From contig NC_030993.1 in NCBI RefSeq assembly GCF_000149955.1, positions 720,068-784,067 on the forward strand: a stretch of DNA of 64,000 nucleotides, written 5' to 3'. This DNA comes from Fusarium oxysporum f. sp. lycopersici 4287 (taxonomy: Eukaryota > Ascomycota > Sordariomycetes > Hypocreales > Nectriaceae). The position numbers and the translations under genes are program-made. How positions within the stretch are numbered: position 1 is the first letter of the stretch; the number at the start of each line of letters is the position of its first letter. The notes beneath the pieces were generated by a model. It ran no database searches, was not told the DNA's origin, and saw nothing but the letters and a program-made list of their open reading frames with translations. This document shows, piece by piece, positions 10,062-21,422 of this stretch.

Positions 10062-11022
10062 ATGATCATGAGCTACCATCATCTTGAGGAACTGTGTAGC
10101 GGACAGGGAGACGAAATTTCGCTTTATGTCCGCTGAAACGATGCTCGCCTTCTTGTCTACCTGAACCGCTGTCTGTTGAACCATGTCGTACCTCCAGTAG
10201 AGAATTCTTTCATCGACAGATACAATCAGGCCTGTGATTCTGATGACATTGAAGAGGCCGAGGCTCTATCAGATGAAATTCTCGATGCTGTCGTTGAGGC
10301 TGGAAGAGACGAATTTGATCGTCTGGCGCCATCATCTGCCTCTGGCGAAACATCATCACAATGCCTTCATACCCTACTGTTCCCCAAGGAGTATTACTTT
10401 TCATTTCGAACCTTGAACGGCAAGGCAGAGGTGCTGCGCCAGGATAGTGGCGTTAAGCAGGACACTGTTCTCGTTGGCCAATCTGGCCTACCATTCCACC
10501 TCAACAAAGACAAGGATTGCAACCTACCAACTTATTCTACTAAGGACATTCATGTCGTCGAAGACCTTCGCAATGCGGGTTCTGTTGCCCATGTGATGGT
10601 CGATGGGAAGGAAATGTGCTCAAAAGTTGGGCATAGCAAGGGCGAGGACTCCGCACAGCGAGAGCTTGACTGCCTCTGGAAGATTACGACATCCCCTCAC
10701 GCAGCTGCCATCCAGGTCCCCAAGATTCTGGGTCTTATCACGACACCCGAGAATGGTAAGACTATTGGGTTTTTGGAGGAGTATATCCCAGTCTCTGAGA
10801 CTTGGGAGTTATCAACACTAGGAAGTATTGAAGACTGGGATTACATGGGGTGATGGTAAAGCATCTAATGTATTGATTCATCGCGAAACGGACGACGCAT
10901 GGATCATCGACTTTGGAGGCGGATGGACTGAAGGTTGGATGGATAAGCCATTGAGCGGAACCATAAAAGGAGATGAGATGACTGTAAAGAAGATATTCGG
11001 GTACTTGCAAGTCCTATATTAG
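10062..11022 (+). pseudogene. protein-kinase-like (APH/PKc fold) gene, broken
   Basis: The frame opens at ATG 10062 but meets TGA at 10134-10136. It continues in the same frame from LVYLNRCLLNH to about 10838, then ends in a shifted frame. Just before the break, the kinase N-lobe ends in FLEEYIPVSETWELS. Just after it, in the +1 frame, come the catalytic-loop and metal-site motifs WGDGKASNVLIH and IIDFGGGW. The intact family has a C-lobe helix of roughly 25-30 residues between these, which is missing. The picture is a deletion with frameshift plus one nonsense codon. No splice signals repair it. The function of the fungal family is unknown. A retroelement sits exactly at its final stop codon. 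Confidence 0.75.
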
Positions 11023-11032
11023 CTAACAAATG
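11020..11032. repeat. target-site duplication, left copy
   Basis: TAGCTAACAAATG, identical to 11488-11500. Together they bracket a 455-bp insertion that ends in poly(A). Confidence 0.85.
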
Positions 11033-11487
11033 GATCGGGTCAGGCATTTCGGTGCGGAAGGCCTCATCAGGCGGCTGCAAGCTTCTTCGGACAGCAGGCA
11101 TCGTGACGGTGCAGCTGTGATGCTGTTAGCGGTTGCGATCAGAAGAGGGGAAGCCGGATCGGATCACTTACTGGTGAGTTTGCGGCGTGGTCTCTACTGC
11201 TTAGCCTCTGGCTGACCTAGAAGTGGAAGCGCAGTGGATGATTTAAGCGTGTCTTTGAAGTGGGTTGCAGGAAGAAGATTGGGGCCAGCTGAAGAGCAAG
11301 TAAGGCTCTCCAGCTGGGTTATGTGCAGCTAGGTTCAGGCTGCAATTGAGGCAGCTAACTATGATGATATTGACTTAATGAAGCTTTGCCTGCTGAGGGG
11401 CAATGAATGTTTAAATTATGTTAGACTTTGGAGATGCTTGGATATACCTTTCGAGGCTGACTTGCAAACTTAAAAAAAAAAAAAAAA
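11033..11487 (+). mobile_element. poly(A)-tailed retroelement (SINE-like or truncated LINE)
   Basis: A 455-bp insertion bounded by a perfect 13-bp direct repeat and ending in a run of 16 A (11472-11487). This is the hallmark of LINE-machinery retrotransposition. It holds no long reading frame. A weak A-box-like TGGCTGACCTAG lies near 11210, and a GGTTCAGGCTG stretch near 11332 is a loose B-box match, which would fit a SINE such as the F. oxysporum Foxy family (about 550 bp as I recall). The spacing between these boxes is large, so a 5'-truncated LINE tail is the alternative. The perfect duplication suggests recent insertion. Confidence 0.75.
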
Positions 11488-11500
11488 TAGCTAACAAATG
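11488..11500. repeat. target-site duplication, right copy
   Basis: TAGCTAACAAATG directly follows the poly(A) run and equals 11020-11032. Confidence 0.85.
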
Positions 11501-12354
11501 ATTATATTGTCGTACTCCCGATGAAAGATAATAGGCATCTTCACTGATCTCTGGGCGTTTCTCAAAGCCATCTCGGGTATATCAAATCCAGCGCCGAGCT
11601 CAACACCGCTGCAGAAAATCCACATTGCCTCCCTCGATACCAGCCACTTTGACGTGGAATGCCATGATCGCCCACCGCCGAGGCAAACCGTGACACAGAA
11701 GCAGTCATGACGATTGATTACAGGGCACTCAGCTGTTGTCTCACCAAGAGCCTCCCTGTCTTGGCACCCAATTGGAGATAGTTGCATCTTGACGGGTATC
11801 GTGGTTGGTCGAATCTGAGACACGGGTCATAGCGAGCGGCTGAAGCCGTGGCACCCGGAGATCACCTTCCTGCATGGGATTGATCGGCCTGGGACTATTG
11901 AAAGCCACTTGTGCTGCTGTCACTCACTAGATTGGGCCTTGATGCATCGAAATATCTCGGTTGAAGGAGCCCCATAGCTTCTACAGGTTGAGACTTTGGC
12001 GGACATATTCATCCTTGAGACCGAATAGAATATTCCTTAAGTCTCCGCTGGTCAACATTGTTTATTATGCAATTAACCAATATTTTTCGTTCCTCTAATA
12101 TTGGCCTCGACGCATCATGACCTCAATGACTTCACATGAATGGTCTTTGAGGATCCCTTGCTGCAAATCCCGTCGGCCGGTTTCTTTCCGGCCTGCAGGT
12201 CTCAGTTTTTCGTGAAGACATGCTGCATATCGAACTCCACCACCAAGTCTTGCAGGATTCCATGCCATGTGATGACACAATATCTTACGTACGAGATGTT
12301 GATCTTATTCATCATCTATCGAGGGAGAGAAGTCATACGTCAGTTTATAGAAGA
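11501..12354. other. gene-free stretch before the decarboxylase gene
   Basis: About 850 bp. A minus-strand open frame at 11491-11823 overlaps the duplicated target site and shows no known domain. I see no RNA gene. Confidence 0.4.
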
Positions 12355-12360
12355 TATAAA
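12355..12360 (+). promoter_or_regulatory. TATA box of the decarboxylase gene
   Basis: TATAAA about 100 nt upstream of the ATG at 12461. Confidence 0.5.
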
Positions 12361-12460
12361 TCCGAAGAATACATAAACTCGTGGGAAGCAGGCTCATTTT
12401 CTGGGCTCAACGACTGGCTTCTAAGATCACCAGGTTAGCAGCTTTAACAAATCAATCATC

Positions 12461-15400
12461 ATGCCTAAGGAAAACGACGATATCCGGGACAAGGAGTTCG
12501 ATGCTGTCCACGCATACTTCATCGGGCCCAAGGGCTCTAACCTTCCCGACTTCAGAGCCAACATCAACACTATTCTCGATGAACTCCTCGCTGCTCGTCA
12601 AGCCTACCATCCCGAAGATCAAGTCCGTCCTTTCCCTCCCTGTTTCCCATTCTCGCTAACCTCCACAGGCCTTCATCTCCAAAGAATACCGCCGGTCCCC
12701 TGTCTTCCTCAAAGCCAGATCCGATCTCCGCCTCGCCACCGAAAAGGTCGCACAACTTCTTGGCGAACACTCAGCGCCCTTTTGGTCACCCCGCTATGAA
12801 GCGCACATGTGCACTGACCTGACCATGTCGTCACTCCTCGGGTATTTCATGACTATGCTGTATAACCCGAACAATGTCGCGCTCGAGGCTAGTCCGATGA
12901 CGACGCTTGTTGAACTTCGGGTTGGGCAGCAGTTGTGTAAGCTTTTTGGATACAATACGGATGCGCAGAAATCTCCGGTTTCCTGGGGTCATATTACTTG
13001 TGATGGGACGATTGCTAATCTTGAGTCTATCTGGGTTGGTATGTATTCTCATCCTAGTCGTGGTGAAATGGATACTAACAAGGGTAGCTCGAAACCTCAA
13101 GTTTTATCCACTTAGTCTCTGCCTTGCATTAAGGCGTGGAAAACTTCAGTTCATTGGAGACAAGTTCTACGCCACTCGGTGTTTTCACGCATCCAAGAAA
13201 ACACTCTTCAAGGATCTTCAAGGATGGGACCTGCTGAACCTCCGCTCCGAGGTTATTCTTGATCTTCCCAATGAGCTGAACAAGCAATTTGGTATTACCA
13301 GCAAGTTCCTCGAGAGCGCTCTCAATGAGTTCAACATCCAGACCATTGGGCGCGAGGTACTTGAGAGAGAGTTCCATATCAAGAACCCGATCAAGTATTT
13401 CGTCAGCAAGACGCGTCACTATTCTTGGCCAAAAGGAGTTGGTTAGTTATCTCCCCGCTGTATTCAACGATCAACAGGTACTGAACAGTGCACGCATAGC
13501 CATTGCCGGCCTTGGCTCGGGCAACGTGATTGGCGTTGACGTTAACAACGCCGCTCAAATCGACATCAAAGTCCTCGAGAAATATCTCGAAGAATGCGTC
13601 AAGACCAAAACAGCCGTCTTCGCAGTTGTAGCCATCATCGGATCAACCGAAGAGGGCGCAGTCGACAGACTAACCGACATCCTCCGCCTTCGTAGGAAGT
13701 TCCAAGAGGAGCATGGCCTGTCCTTCCTCGTCCATGCCGATGCAGCTTGGGGAGGCTACTTTGCCACAATGGTGAACCCTGATAGACGCTACAGCGTTGA
13801 AGATCAGGGCTCCTCCAAGCCTGAGCCGGAGTGGTACCTCGATCCCAAGACTGTTGAGGACATCAAGGCTATGGCTGAGGCGGACTCCATTACTGTTGAT
13901 CCGCATAAGGCTGGGTATATCCCGTATCCTGCTGGGAGCTTGGTCTACAAAGATGGACGAATGAGGCATCTGGTTACATGGTCCGGCCCGTATCTTTCAC
14001 AGGGCTCCGCAGAGAACATTGGCGTCTATGGTGTTGAGGGCAGGTAAGTTGCTCATCAGTTCCAGTATCTCACAAGGACTAAGTCACCTTTTAGTAAACC
14101 TGGTGCCTCGGCAATGTCAGCGTGGTTCTCCAACTCAACCATTGGCCTCAACCATCATGGCTATGGCAAGTTGCTCGGCGAAGCAACCTTTACCAGCGCC
14201 AGAGTAAGCCTCCAAACTACTTCCCCCATTCCTCAAGTACTAAGATCTCTTAGCTCTCAGCTCACTACGCAACTATGATCAACGACGACTTCATCTGCGT
14301 CCCCTTCAATATGCTCGCGGCGGAGAACAACGGTAGTCGAGGATTCCTTTCCAAGCCTGTCGAAAAGCAACGCGACAAGATCCGCGATCTCATCATCGGC
14401 AAGAAAGACAAGGACATCTTCGCCTCCAAAGAAGCCATGAAGATCATTCGAGATCTCGGTTCAGACACCAACATCAACTGCTTTGCTCTTAACTGGAAAG
14501 ACAAAAACGGTAATCTGAACACTGATCTTGAAGAGGCAAACTATCTCATGAAAAGAGTCGTCGATAGACTTTCCATCACTTCTGCCAACACTGATCCTAC
14601 CGAGATCCCGATCTTCCTGACATCAACACAGTTTCTCCATGAGGACTATGGGTCTTGCGCTCATAAGTTCATGGAGAGAATGGGAGTTGGAAAGTCTAAC
14701 CAAAGTCTTTTCGTTATTCGAAACGTAGTTATGAGTCCATTCCCGACTCGTCAGAACTTCATTGACAAGTTGATGCGCGAGTTTGAGGAAGTCATTCGCG
14801 ATGAGGTTGAAAAAGTCCGGAAGAGGAACGACCCTGATCAGAAGAAGGTCCAGTTCCTTGTGCAGGGCACACCTGGTTCTTCTGAGGTATTCCTGTCGTT
14901 CCAGGCTTCGTTCCACAGCGCGACAAAACGGCAGCAGATTATCCTGTCCGCGACTCTTGATAGTACCTTGAGGGACTTTCACAAGGAGCTTACTGGGGGT
15001 AACCAGGATAGTATTGTGATGCTTGAGTCGACTGAGAAAGTGTTTATTGAGGATGTTGTCGACGTACTTGGTAGCTTGGATGTCATCATGTACGAGAAGG
15101 GAACCAAGTAAGTAGTATCTTTGAGATCCCACTTTGGCCAGTCTACTAATGCCTCGCAGGAAATACCATCAGAGAGATGGAACCATCACTCTCAACTCAG
15201 TAGTCAAGAGCCGCCCTCTCAACTCCATCCATCGCGAGATTGACTATCCCGCCGAATTCATGCCCTTCTACCTCTACGGCAACGAGAAGGAGATCCACTG
15301 CTCACACATCCTCGTCAAATCACCCAACATTTCCCTCGCAGCCAACAACATCACCTTCAACCCAAGTCTGTCTACCGAGATCAACCATCGCCAATCCGTC

Positions 15401-15763
15401 GCCGAGCTTCTCGCAGAGGGTATGATCCTCGGTCTTTCTGAAATCCCCGAGGATTCGATGCAGCCTTTCGCTGAGAGGAACCAAGACTTGGCGGAGGAGT
15501 TCTTCTTCCGTCAGGGCCAAAAGTTCAAGGTCAAGATTTGGAAGGATCCTAAGGATGCTACTGCTCATGGGCCGGGTTTGCTTGATGATCTTGGACGACA
15601 CTTGTATGAGGGAGAGATGACGTTGGGTGAGAATGTGTTTGTGGATGCTGAGGGGCCGAATGAGGATAAGTTGAAGGATAGAAAGGTTGAGTCTGACTCG
15701 TGGCAGAGAAAGTTGGATGAGGTTGGAAGCTTGTTGGATGGTACTCATGTCAACTGCCAATAG
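12461..15763 (+). CDS. PLP-dependent group II decarboxylase, tyrosine-decarboxylase-like
   Basis: Seven exons (12461..12622, 12669..13038, 13088..13441, 13500..14043, 14095..14203, 14254..15107, 15160..15763) encode 998 residues. All six introns are 46-58 nt with GT-AG ends and consistent phase. The PLP lysine is in DPHKAGYIPYPAGS (Lys432), preceded by VHADAAWGG with the cofactor-binding Asp. SWGHITCDGTIANLES and HYSWPKG are typical of the large Enterococcus-type tyrosine decarboxylases, which it resembles in domain order. It is longer than the bacterial enzymes by a C-terminal region of about 350 residues. It would convert an aromatic amino acid, probably tyrosine, to its amine in the cytosol. 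Substrate is inferred. It is convergent with the alpha/beta hydrolase, 77 bp between stops. Confidence 0.85.
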
Positions 15764-15840
15764 TCCTTCACTCGGAAATGTTCAGACCAGCTTTAGCAAT
15801 ATGATTTTGGTATCACTCCAATCTATGTTTAGCAACGTAT

Positions 15841-16788
15841 TTAGTTCTCTGACCTCCCATTAGGCCCCGGCTCTGATCTCAATATCATATCCTTCATAGC
15901 CACTGTGAACTCATCCACCCTGGTCATCAAACTCATATGGCTCTCCCCTTTCATGACTCTCAGCTCTGCACCAGGCATAAGCTGAACAGCCTTTTCAGAC
16001 ACTCCGATCGGAACATTGACATCTAAATCTCCATGCCACATTATCATTCTTCCTTTCTCAACTTTGACATCCTCCAGCTTAAACCCCCAATCACTTCCAA
16101 ATAATCGTGCTTCCCACGCAGTCGCATAGCCGCCCTGCTTCATTGCCTCCCTCGTAGCTCGCCCTAAAGACTTTCTCAAGTCCGGATGAGTCTCCCATAC
16201 GTCTTTGTCGCTGGCTGATCTTGCACTTATGTCTTTATCCATCATCTCTTCCAACTTCTCTGGGTGTTTGGTGTCTCGCGCTGTGTTCCCCAACACTCTA
16301 TCGGTGATCCAGCCTAATATGCCTGTAGCGTAAGGCGCTATGTTGAACATGATTCGTGTAATTGTAAGCATTCCTTGCGTTGAGAAAGACATTGGCATAA
16401 CGCCAGCGGCAGTGCCGATGCCAACTAAACGGTCTGGGGGAAGATCCTTGAGACAGGCGATAGCATAGGGTCCACCACCGGAGACACCTAATACCGCGAA
16501 CTGTTTGATCGATAGAATATCCGCTAGTTCGAGTATATCCTTGGGATAGTCGATAATTCTTCTGTTTTTCTGAAATGTCGAGTCGCCGTACCCTGGTCGC
16601 GTTGGTGCAATGACGCGTACGCCATATTGGGCTGCAGTGGTATTGATCACGTATCCCTCGTGATGAGACCCCGGAAAGCCGTGGAGATAGAAGAAAGTGG
16701 GTGCATCATCATCTTGGGCTCCATAAACTGCATATGAAACCTTTCTCCCATCGGCTAAAGTGGCGATCTTGTCTTGGTGGTCATCCAT
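15841..16788 (-). CDS. alpha/beta hydrolase
   Basis: A single exon of 315 residues. The oxyanion-hole motif is HGFPGS (36-41), the nucleophile elbow GVSGGG (Ser103), the acid Asp256 in HGDLD and the base His284 in GESHMS, so all triad residues are present. There is no signal peptide. This is the general alpha/beta-hydrolase fold 1 (epoxide hydrolase/esterase-like) and the substrate is unknown. It ends 77 bp from the end of the decarboxylase gene, on the opposite strand. Confidence 0.85.
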   Translation of the reverse strand: MDDHQDKIATLADGRKVSYAVYGAQDDDAPTFFYLHGFPGSHHEGYVINTTAAQYGVRVIAPTRPGYGDSTFQKNRRIIDYPKDILELADILSIKQFAVLGVSGGGPYAIACLKDLPPDRLVGIGTAAGVMPMSFSTQGMLTITRIMFNIAPYATGILGWITDRVLGNTARDTKHPEKLEEMMDKDISARSASDKDVWETHPDLRKSLGRATREAMKQGGYATAWEARLFGSDWGFKLEDVKVEKGRMIMWHGDLDVNVPIGVSEKAVQLMPGAELRVMKGESHMSLMTRVDEFTVAMKDMILRSEPGPNGRSEN

Positions 16789-18461
16789 GTCGCGTAGTTT
16801 GGTCTAGAGCAAAGGACTCCAAAATGTTGGGTTTGAGCGCAAACTAATTCAGAGGTATTTCGAGACGGACTGTCGGATAAACTTTTCGATATTGAGATCG
16901 CTCGAGGCTGATCCTTCAAAGGACCCGTGATTTGAGTTTGTTCATGAACTACCGACAGTTGACAAAAATAGAAGACAAAGATTTGCGAGGGTTGGTTGCA
17001 TCAAGATCACGTGTCAAATGAAGTCTTTTTGAATTGCACAAGCAGACCAACCAATAAGCGAAATGGCCAAATTGAGTTTGACGTATTGAACGTTCTTTGA
17101 CTCATTATTTATGTGTTTATGTAAGAACATCGGAATAAAAGTCATTTGAGATTTTGACTGGTATCTTTTTCTAACAATTGTATATTTTCGTTGGAACTAC
17201 GGAGTACCCCATCCTTTGGCAACAGGTTTCAACAGCACTTCGTTCTATTACTATCCACGATTGACTGGTTGTCAACATACAACTATCTCAACTGGGACCT
17301 ACCCTAAGCTTCAGCATATGAAATATCAAGCTATCACATTATTCGTCCTTTTCGGGCCGTTTCGAAGCTGTTCTTAACTTCTTCCTACCTAGTGTAGCTT
17401 GGGTACAGGGTAGTTTGGCCCGACAGGCCGACAGAGGTGCCATCAGGAGACGAGGAGCTGAAGGATATTCACTGACGTGTGCCATGTTCCTTGAAAGTTG
17501 TAACCGATCGGACTTTCATCTTTCAGCTGATACGGACGCTGGTTTGAACAGGGCAAATGCTGGTGATGAGCCGCATTCCCCCACGCTGACAGGATGGCTC
17601 GAGCGTCGTTCATCCCGTATTTGCAGGATCCCGCTGCAGGAACAGAATAGCTTATCTATGAGCTTAAATTACTCACATATCAACTCATACTTCTCAAGTA
17701 AACTCAACACATTTCTATGGCGTAGAGAAATGTCAAATCGGTCATAAATCTATCGCCAAAACCTCACTTCAAAATGGTACGACAGCTTTTACCCGCAACC
17801 GACCGTCTTCATCTCCATAAGGTTCAACCATCTGCGCCCAGACTCTTAGTTGAAACCCATCGCCTTACCGAGAATATAGATTACGGCCCGGCAACTCTCT
17901 CAGCGGAATGATACCCTCCTGCGTCTCCATCTCGGCGAGACTCTATTTATCCAGTGGGGAAGTGACAAGTCCAAATCATTCACATGACTCTCCATTCCAA
18001 CGGCTCAATACATCCCTTCCCGACGGTCCGTAGCCAAGTCGTCCGTTCAAATATTCGCTTCCGAAATGGTAGGTGGGAAAATCTGGAGAAATCTCCACAC
18101 GCTTCCCCCATTGAATGACTTGACAAGGATTCTGAAACCCATGAAATCTTAATCAATCACAGCCTGGGCTATATCGTCGCGGTATTTCGGCCCGCCCTCC
18201 TCAGTCGCACTAATTGCGAAACTATTTGAAACTCGGTACTTGTTTCTTTATTGGTTGTGCTTGGCATTTCGAATTAGGAAAACGGAGGGAGCGGAGATAT
18301 AGGGATCTTGATTGGTTAGCGTTGTATGACGCCGGAGTCGTGACCTGAAATTTCGGAGCAGTATGGTTGAGCTTCCGTGAGGACCTTCATGGCATTGATT
18401 TTCGGGGTGAGGCCGAAAGTGGAAGACCCCTTTCCGTAGAGTGATGGATAGAAAGAATAGA
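16789..18461. other. gene-free stretch upstream of the endoglucanase
   Basis: About 1.7 kb that would hold the promoters of the hydrolase (minus) and the endoglucanase (plus). An open frame at 17415-17747 has no domain or codon bias that I trust. No repeat noticed. Confidence 0.4.
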
Positions 18462-18467
18462 TATAAA
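18462..18467 (+). promoter_or_regulatory. TATA box of the endoglucanase gene
   Basis: TATAAA 94-99 nt upstream of the start codon at 18561, followed by a TC-rich leader. Confidence 0.6.
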
Positions 18468-18560
18468 CCGAGTTCCGGCGGCTCTTGACGATGTTTCTCA
18501 TGCTCTTCATCTCGTCATTCCTTAGACAAGTCACTACCTGAACTTTGAAACTCATTCACT

Positions 18561-19898
18561 ATGAAGTCTCTCTCACTCATCCTCTCAGCCCTGGCTGTTC
18601 AGGTCGCTGTTGCTCAGACCCCCGACAAGGCCAAGGAGCAACACCCCAAGCTCGAGACCTACCGCTGCACCAAGGCCTCCGGCTGCAAGAAGCAGACCAA
18701 CTACATCGTCGCCGACGCAGGTATTCACGGCATCCACCAAAAGAACGGCGCCGGCTGCGGTGACTGGGGACAAAAGCCCAACGCCACAGCCTGTCCCGAT
18801 GAGGCTTCCTGCGCCAAGAACTGTATCCTCAGTGGTATGGACTCAAACGCTTACAAGAACGCTGGTATCACTACTTCTGGCAACAAGCTTCGTCTTCAGC
18901 AGCTTATCAACAACCAGCTTGTTTCTCCTCGAGTTTATCTGCTTGAGGAGAACAAGAAGAAGTATGAGATGCTTCACCTCACTGGCACTGAGTTCTCTTT
19001 TGATGTTGAGATGGAGAAGCTTCCTTGTGGTATGAATGGTGCTTTGTACCTTTCTGAGATGCCCCAGGATGGCGGTAAGAGCACGAGCCGAAACAGCAAG
19101 GCTGGCGCCTACTATGGTGCTGGATACTGTGATGCCCAGTGCTACGTCACTCCTTTCATTAACGGAGTAGTAAGTTCACTCCCTTTCCATATTAAATGAT
19201 TGTACTGACCTTTTCAGGGCAACATCAAGGGACAGGGTGTCTGCTGTAACGAGCTCGACATCTGGGAGGCCAACTCCCGCGCAACTCACATTGCTCCTCA
19301 CCCCTGCAACAAGCCCGGCCTCTACGGCTGCACAGGCGATGAGTGCGGCAGCTCCGGTATCTGCGACAAGGCTGGCTGCGGCTGGAACCACAACCGCATC
19401 AACGTGACCGACTTCTACGGCCGCGGCAAGCAGTACAAGGTCGACAGTACCCGCAAGTTCACCGTGACATCCCAGTTCGTCGCCAACAAGCAGGGCGACC
19501 TCATCGAGCTGCACCGCCACTACATCCAGGACAACAAGGTCATCGAGTCAGCTGTCGTCAACATCTCCGGCCCTCCCAAGATCAATTTCATCAACGACAA
19601 GTACTGCGCTGCCACTGGAGCTAACGAGTACATGCGCCTCGGCGGTACTAAGCAAATGGGCGATGCCATGTCCCGCGGAATGGTTCTCGCCATGAGCGTC
19701 TGGTGGAGCGAGGGTGATTTCATGGCCTGGTTGGATCAGGGCGTTGCTGGACCCTGTGACGCCACTGAGGGCGATCCCAAGAACATCGTCAAGGTGCAGC
19801 CCAACCCTGAAGTGACATTCAGCAACATCCGAATTGGAGAGATTGGATCTACTTCGTCGGTCAAGGCTCCTGCTTATCCTGGCCCTCACCGCTTGTAA
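18561..19898 (+). CDS. GH7 endo-beta-1,4-glucanase (endoglucanase I, type C)
   Basis: Two exons, 18561..19169 and 19218..19898, separated by a 48-nt intron (GTAAGT...TTCAG), encode 429 residues. Residues 1-18 are a signal peptide ending in AVA. The GH7 signature CCNELDIWEAN contains the nucleophile Glu215 and acid/base Glu220. After removal of 18 residues these become 197 and 202, the numbers I recall for the F. oxysporum endoglucanase I structure. Many paired cysteines are conserved, and there is no cellulose-binding module, so the enzyme is the catalytic core only. It is secreted and cuts internal beta-1,4 bonds in cellulose and related glucans. From memory the sequence is close to identical to F. 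oxysporum endoglucanase type C, which sets the species assignment. Confidence 0.97.
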
Positions 19899-20270
19899 AA
19901 ACATCAAACAACACCGATGTTCAATATGGATCCTGAGTGTCCACTTGCTGTGAAGCTATTGGAGCACATATGCAAAACAGCTGTCCACTAGCTTGACACG
20001 TATGTCGGGGCGGAAAAACTCTTTCTAGGATAGGAGAACATATTGGGTATTAGGACTTGTACATAAACGATAGTTTTTTCTGAGTATATTATTTCACCAT
20101 TTTCTATTTCATGAATCATCGTCAACACTAGATCTTGATTTCGTACCCGATATTAACCGTCCCGAGTGGCTTGCATTAGTGGACTCTTGAGCATCATCCA
20201 TGTACGTCATCTTCACGTGTGGCTGAGATCTCGCTGATCAAGAGCTAATTCAAGTTAAAAAAAAAACGTC
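19899..20270. other. intergenic region after the endoglucanase
   Basis: 372 bp holding the endoglucanase 3' region and the HNH gene promoter, including a TTCACGTG-type E-box near 20212 and a run of nine A just before the HNH gene. Nothing else seen. Confidence 0.35.
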
Positions 20271-21422
20271 ATGGGTCTTCTTGCTTCCAACAATCATCAA
20301 CTTCATCTCAGCCACTTAGAGCATCGCGTTCCAATGCCGCGCTCACTATCTGCCGTCTCGTCGCTCGAGATCCGAGATCTTAATAGAGATCAGATCCGCT
20401 TTTATCATCCTGGCTACTTGAAACCGCTGAACCTTCTTTTTTGCCTCCCGCGTGTCGACTACAATACGACAGAGGGGGCTTTTGGTGTGCACTATTTGAC
20501 GGCCCTTACAGCGTGCCAGATCGTCGCGAATAATGCTTTTGAGAAAGGGTACCTAGCGAGAGATGAGAGAGGAAAGGATAGAGTATCTGAAGACGAGACG
20601 ATACTGCTGCAGCGAGACTACTGGTTCTTCGTCGAGGGCGATGGTAATGGAAAAGCCTTCACTCATATGACTGGGCATCCTTACTAACACTTATCAGATC
20701 GATATGCAATTGTTCCAAGCTTCAGAGACTGGCAATTTCCCCATGACAGACTACCTGAATGGTGGAGTGTCCCAACCTCTAGAATATCACTCTATGCAAA
20801 GAGGTGTGCCATCACAAACACCAGCTATGCCTTTACATGGGCGCATCTGATCCCCAGAGAAGAACAGAGTTGGTTCAGCAAAAATGGCATGGGTCTTTAC
20901 GGTGGTGGATCACATACCATCGATGACCCTCACAATATTCTACCGCTCAAGGCGGACCTCTACGTATGCTTTGATCAAAGCGTTTTTGCTCTGATTCCAA
21001 AGCAAAGCGGTCAAGCAAATGGAGTTGAAGCAAACAGCCAATATGTTCTTCATGTACTTGACGGAAGGGAAGCAGAGTTCACAGCCTTGTATCAGAACCG
21101 TCCCGTCGAGACGTTAGTTGAAGGAAGCCGAGAATATCTCTTTGCACGTTTCGCCTGGTCCATCTTCTCATTCCTAAAGCCCTTCCTTACATCCGGCGTC
21201 GGGCGGAGGGTTGTCAGATTCCGCCTCAGAGCTTCCGATGACGATGCTGAAGAGGAGCACCTCATCTCGGAGATGCAGAATGTCTTTCTCGACTCTAGAA
21301 AGCTTGAGTCGTTATATGGAGGTGGACACCGACGGAAGGCGGTATCTCTGGAGGATTCTTATGTGGATGTTGAGGATGAATGGGATGATGAACATCCAGG
21401 ACGGACTGAGATGGAAGGGTAG
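20271..21422 (+). CDS. HNH-nuclease-domain (fungal HNH_2 type) protein
   Basis: Exons 20271..20643 and 20698..21422 with a 54-nt intron (GTAATG, ACTAAC branch, ATCAG) give 365 residues. The centre carries the fungal HNH pattern: CAITNTSYAFTWAHLIPREE, then WFSKNGM, then HNILPLKADLYVCFDQ. That is, a Cys, the AHL His, an Asn and a C-terminal block. The tail is acidic (DDDAEEEH, DVEDEWDDEH). The family is expanded in Fusarium and its biological role is not established. It could be a DNA-acting nuclease or an inactive relative, because I cannot confirm both metal-binding His. Start chosen at the first ATG, just after a poly(A) run. Confidence 0.75.

Noticed and set aside
11491..11823. minus-strand open frame of 110 codons
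   Set aside because: Runs into the duplicated target site and matches no family that I know.
17415..17747. plus-strand open frame of 110 codons
   Set aside because: No domain and composition like random sequence; lies in the region upstream of the endoglucanase.
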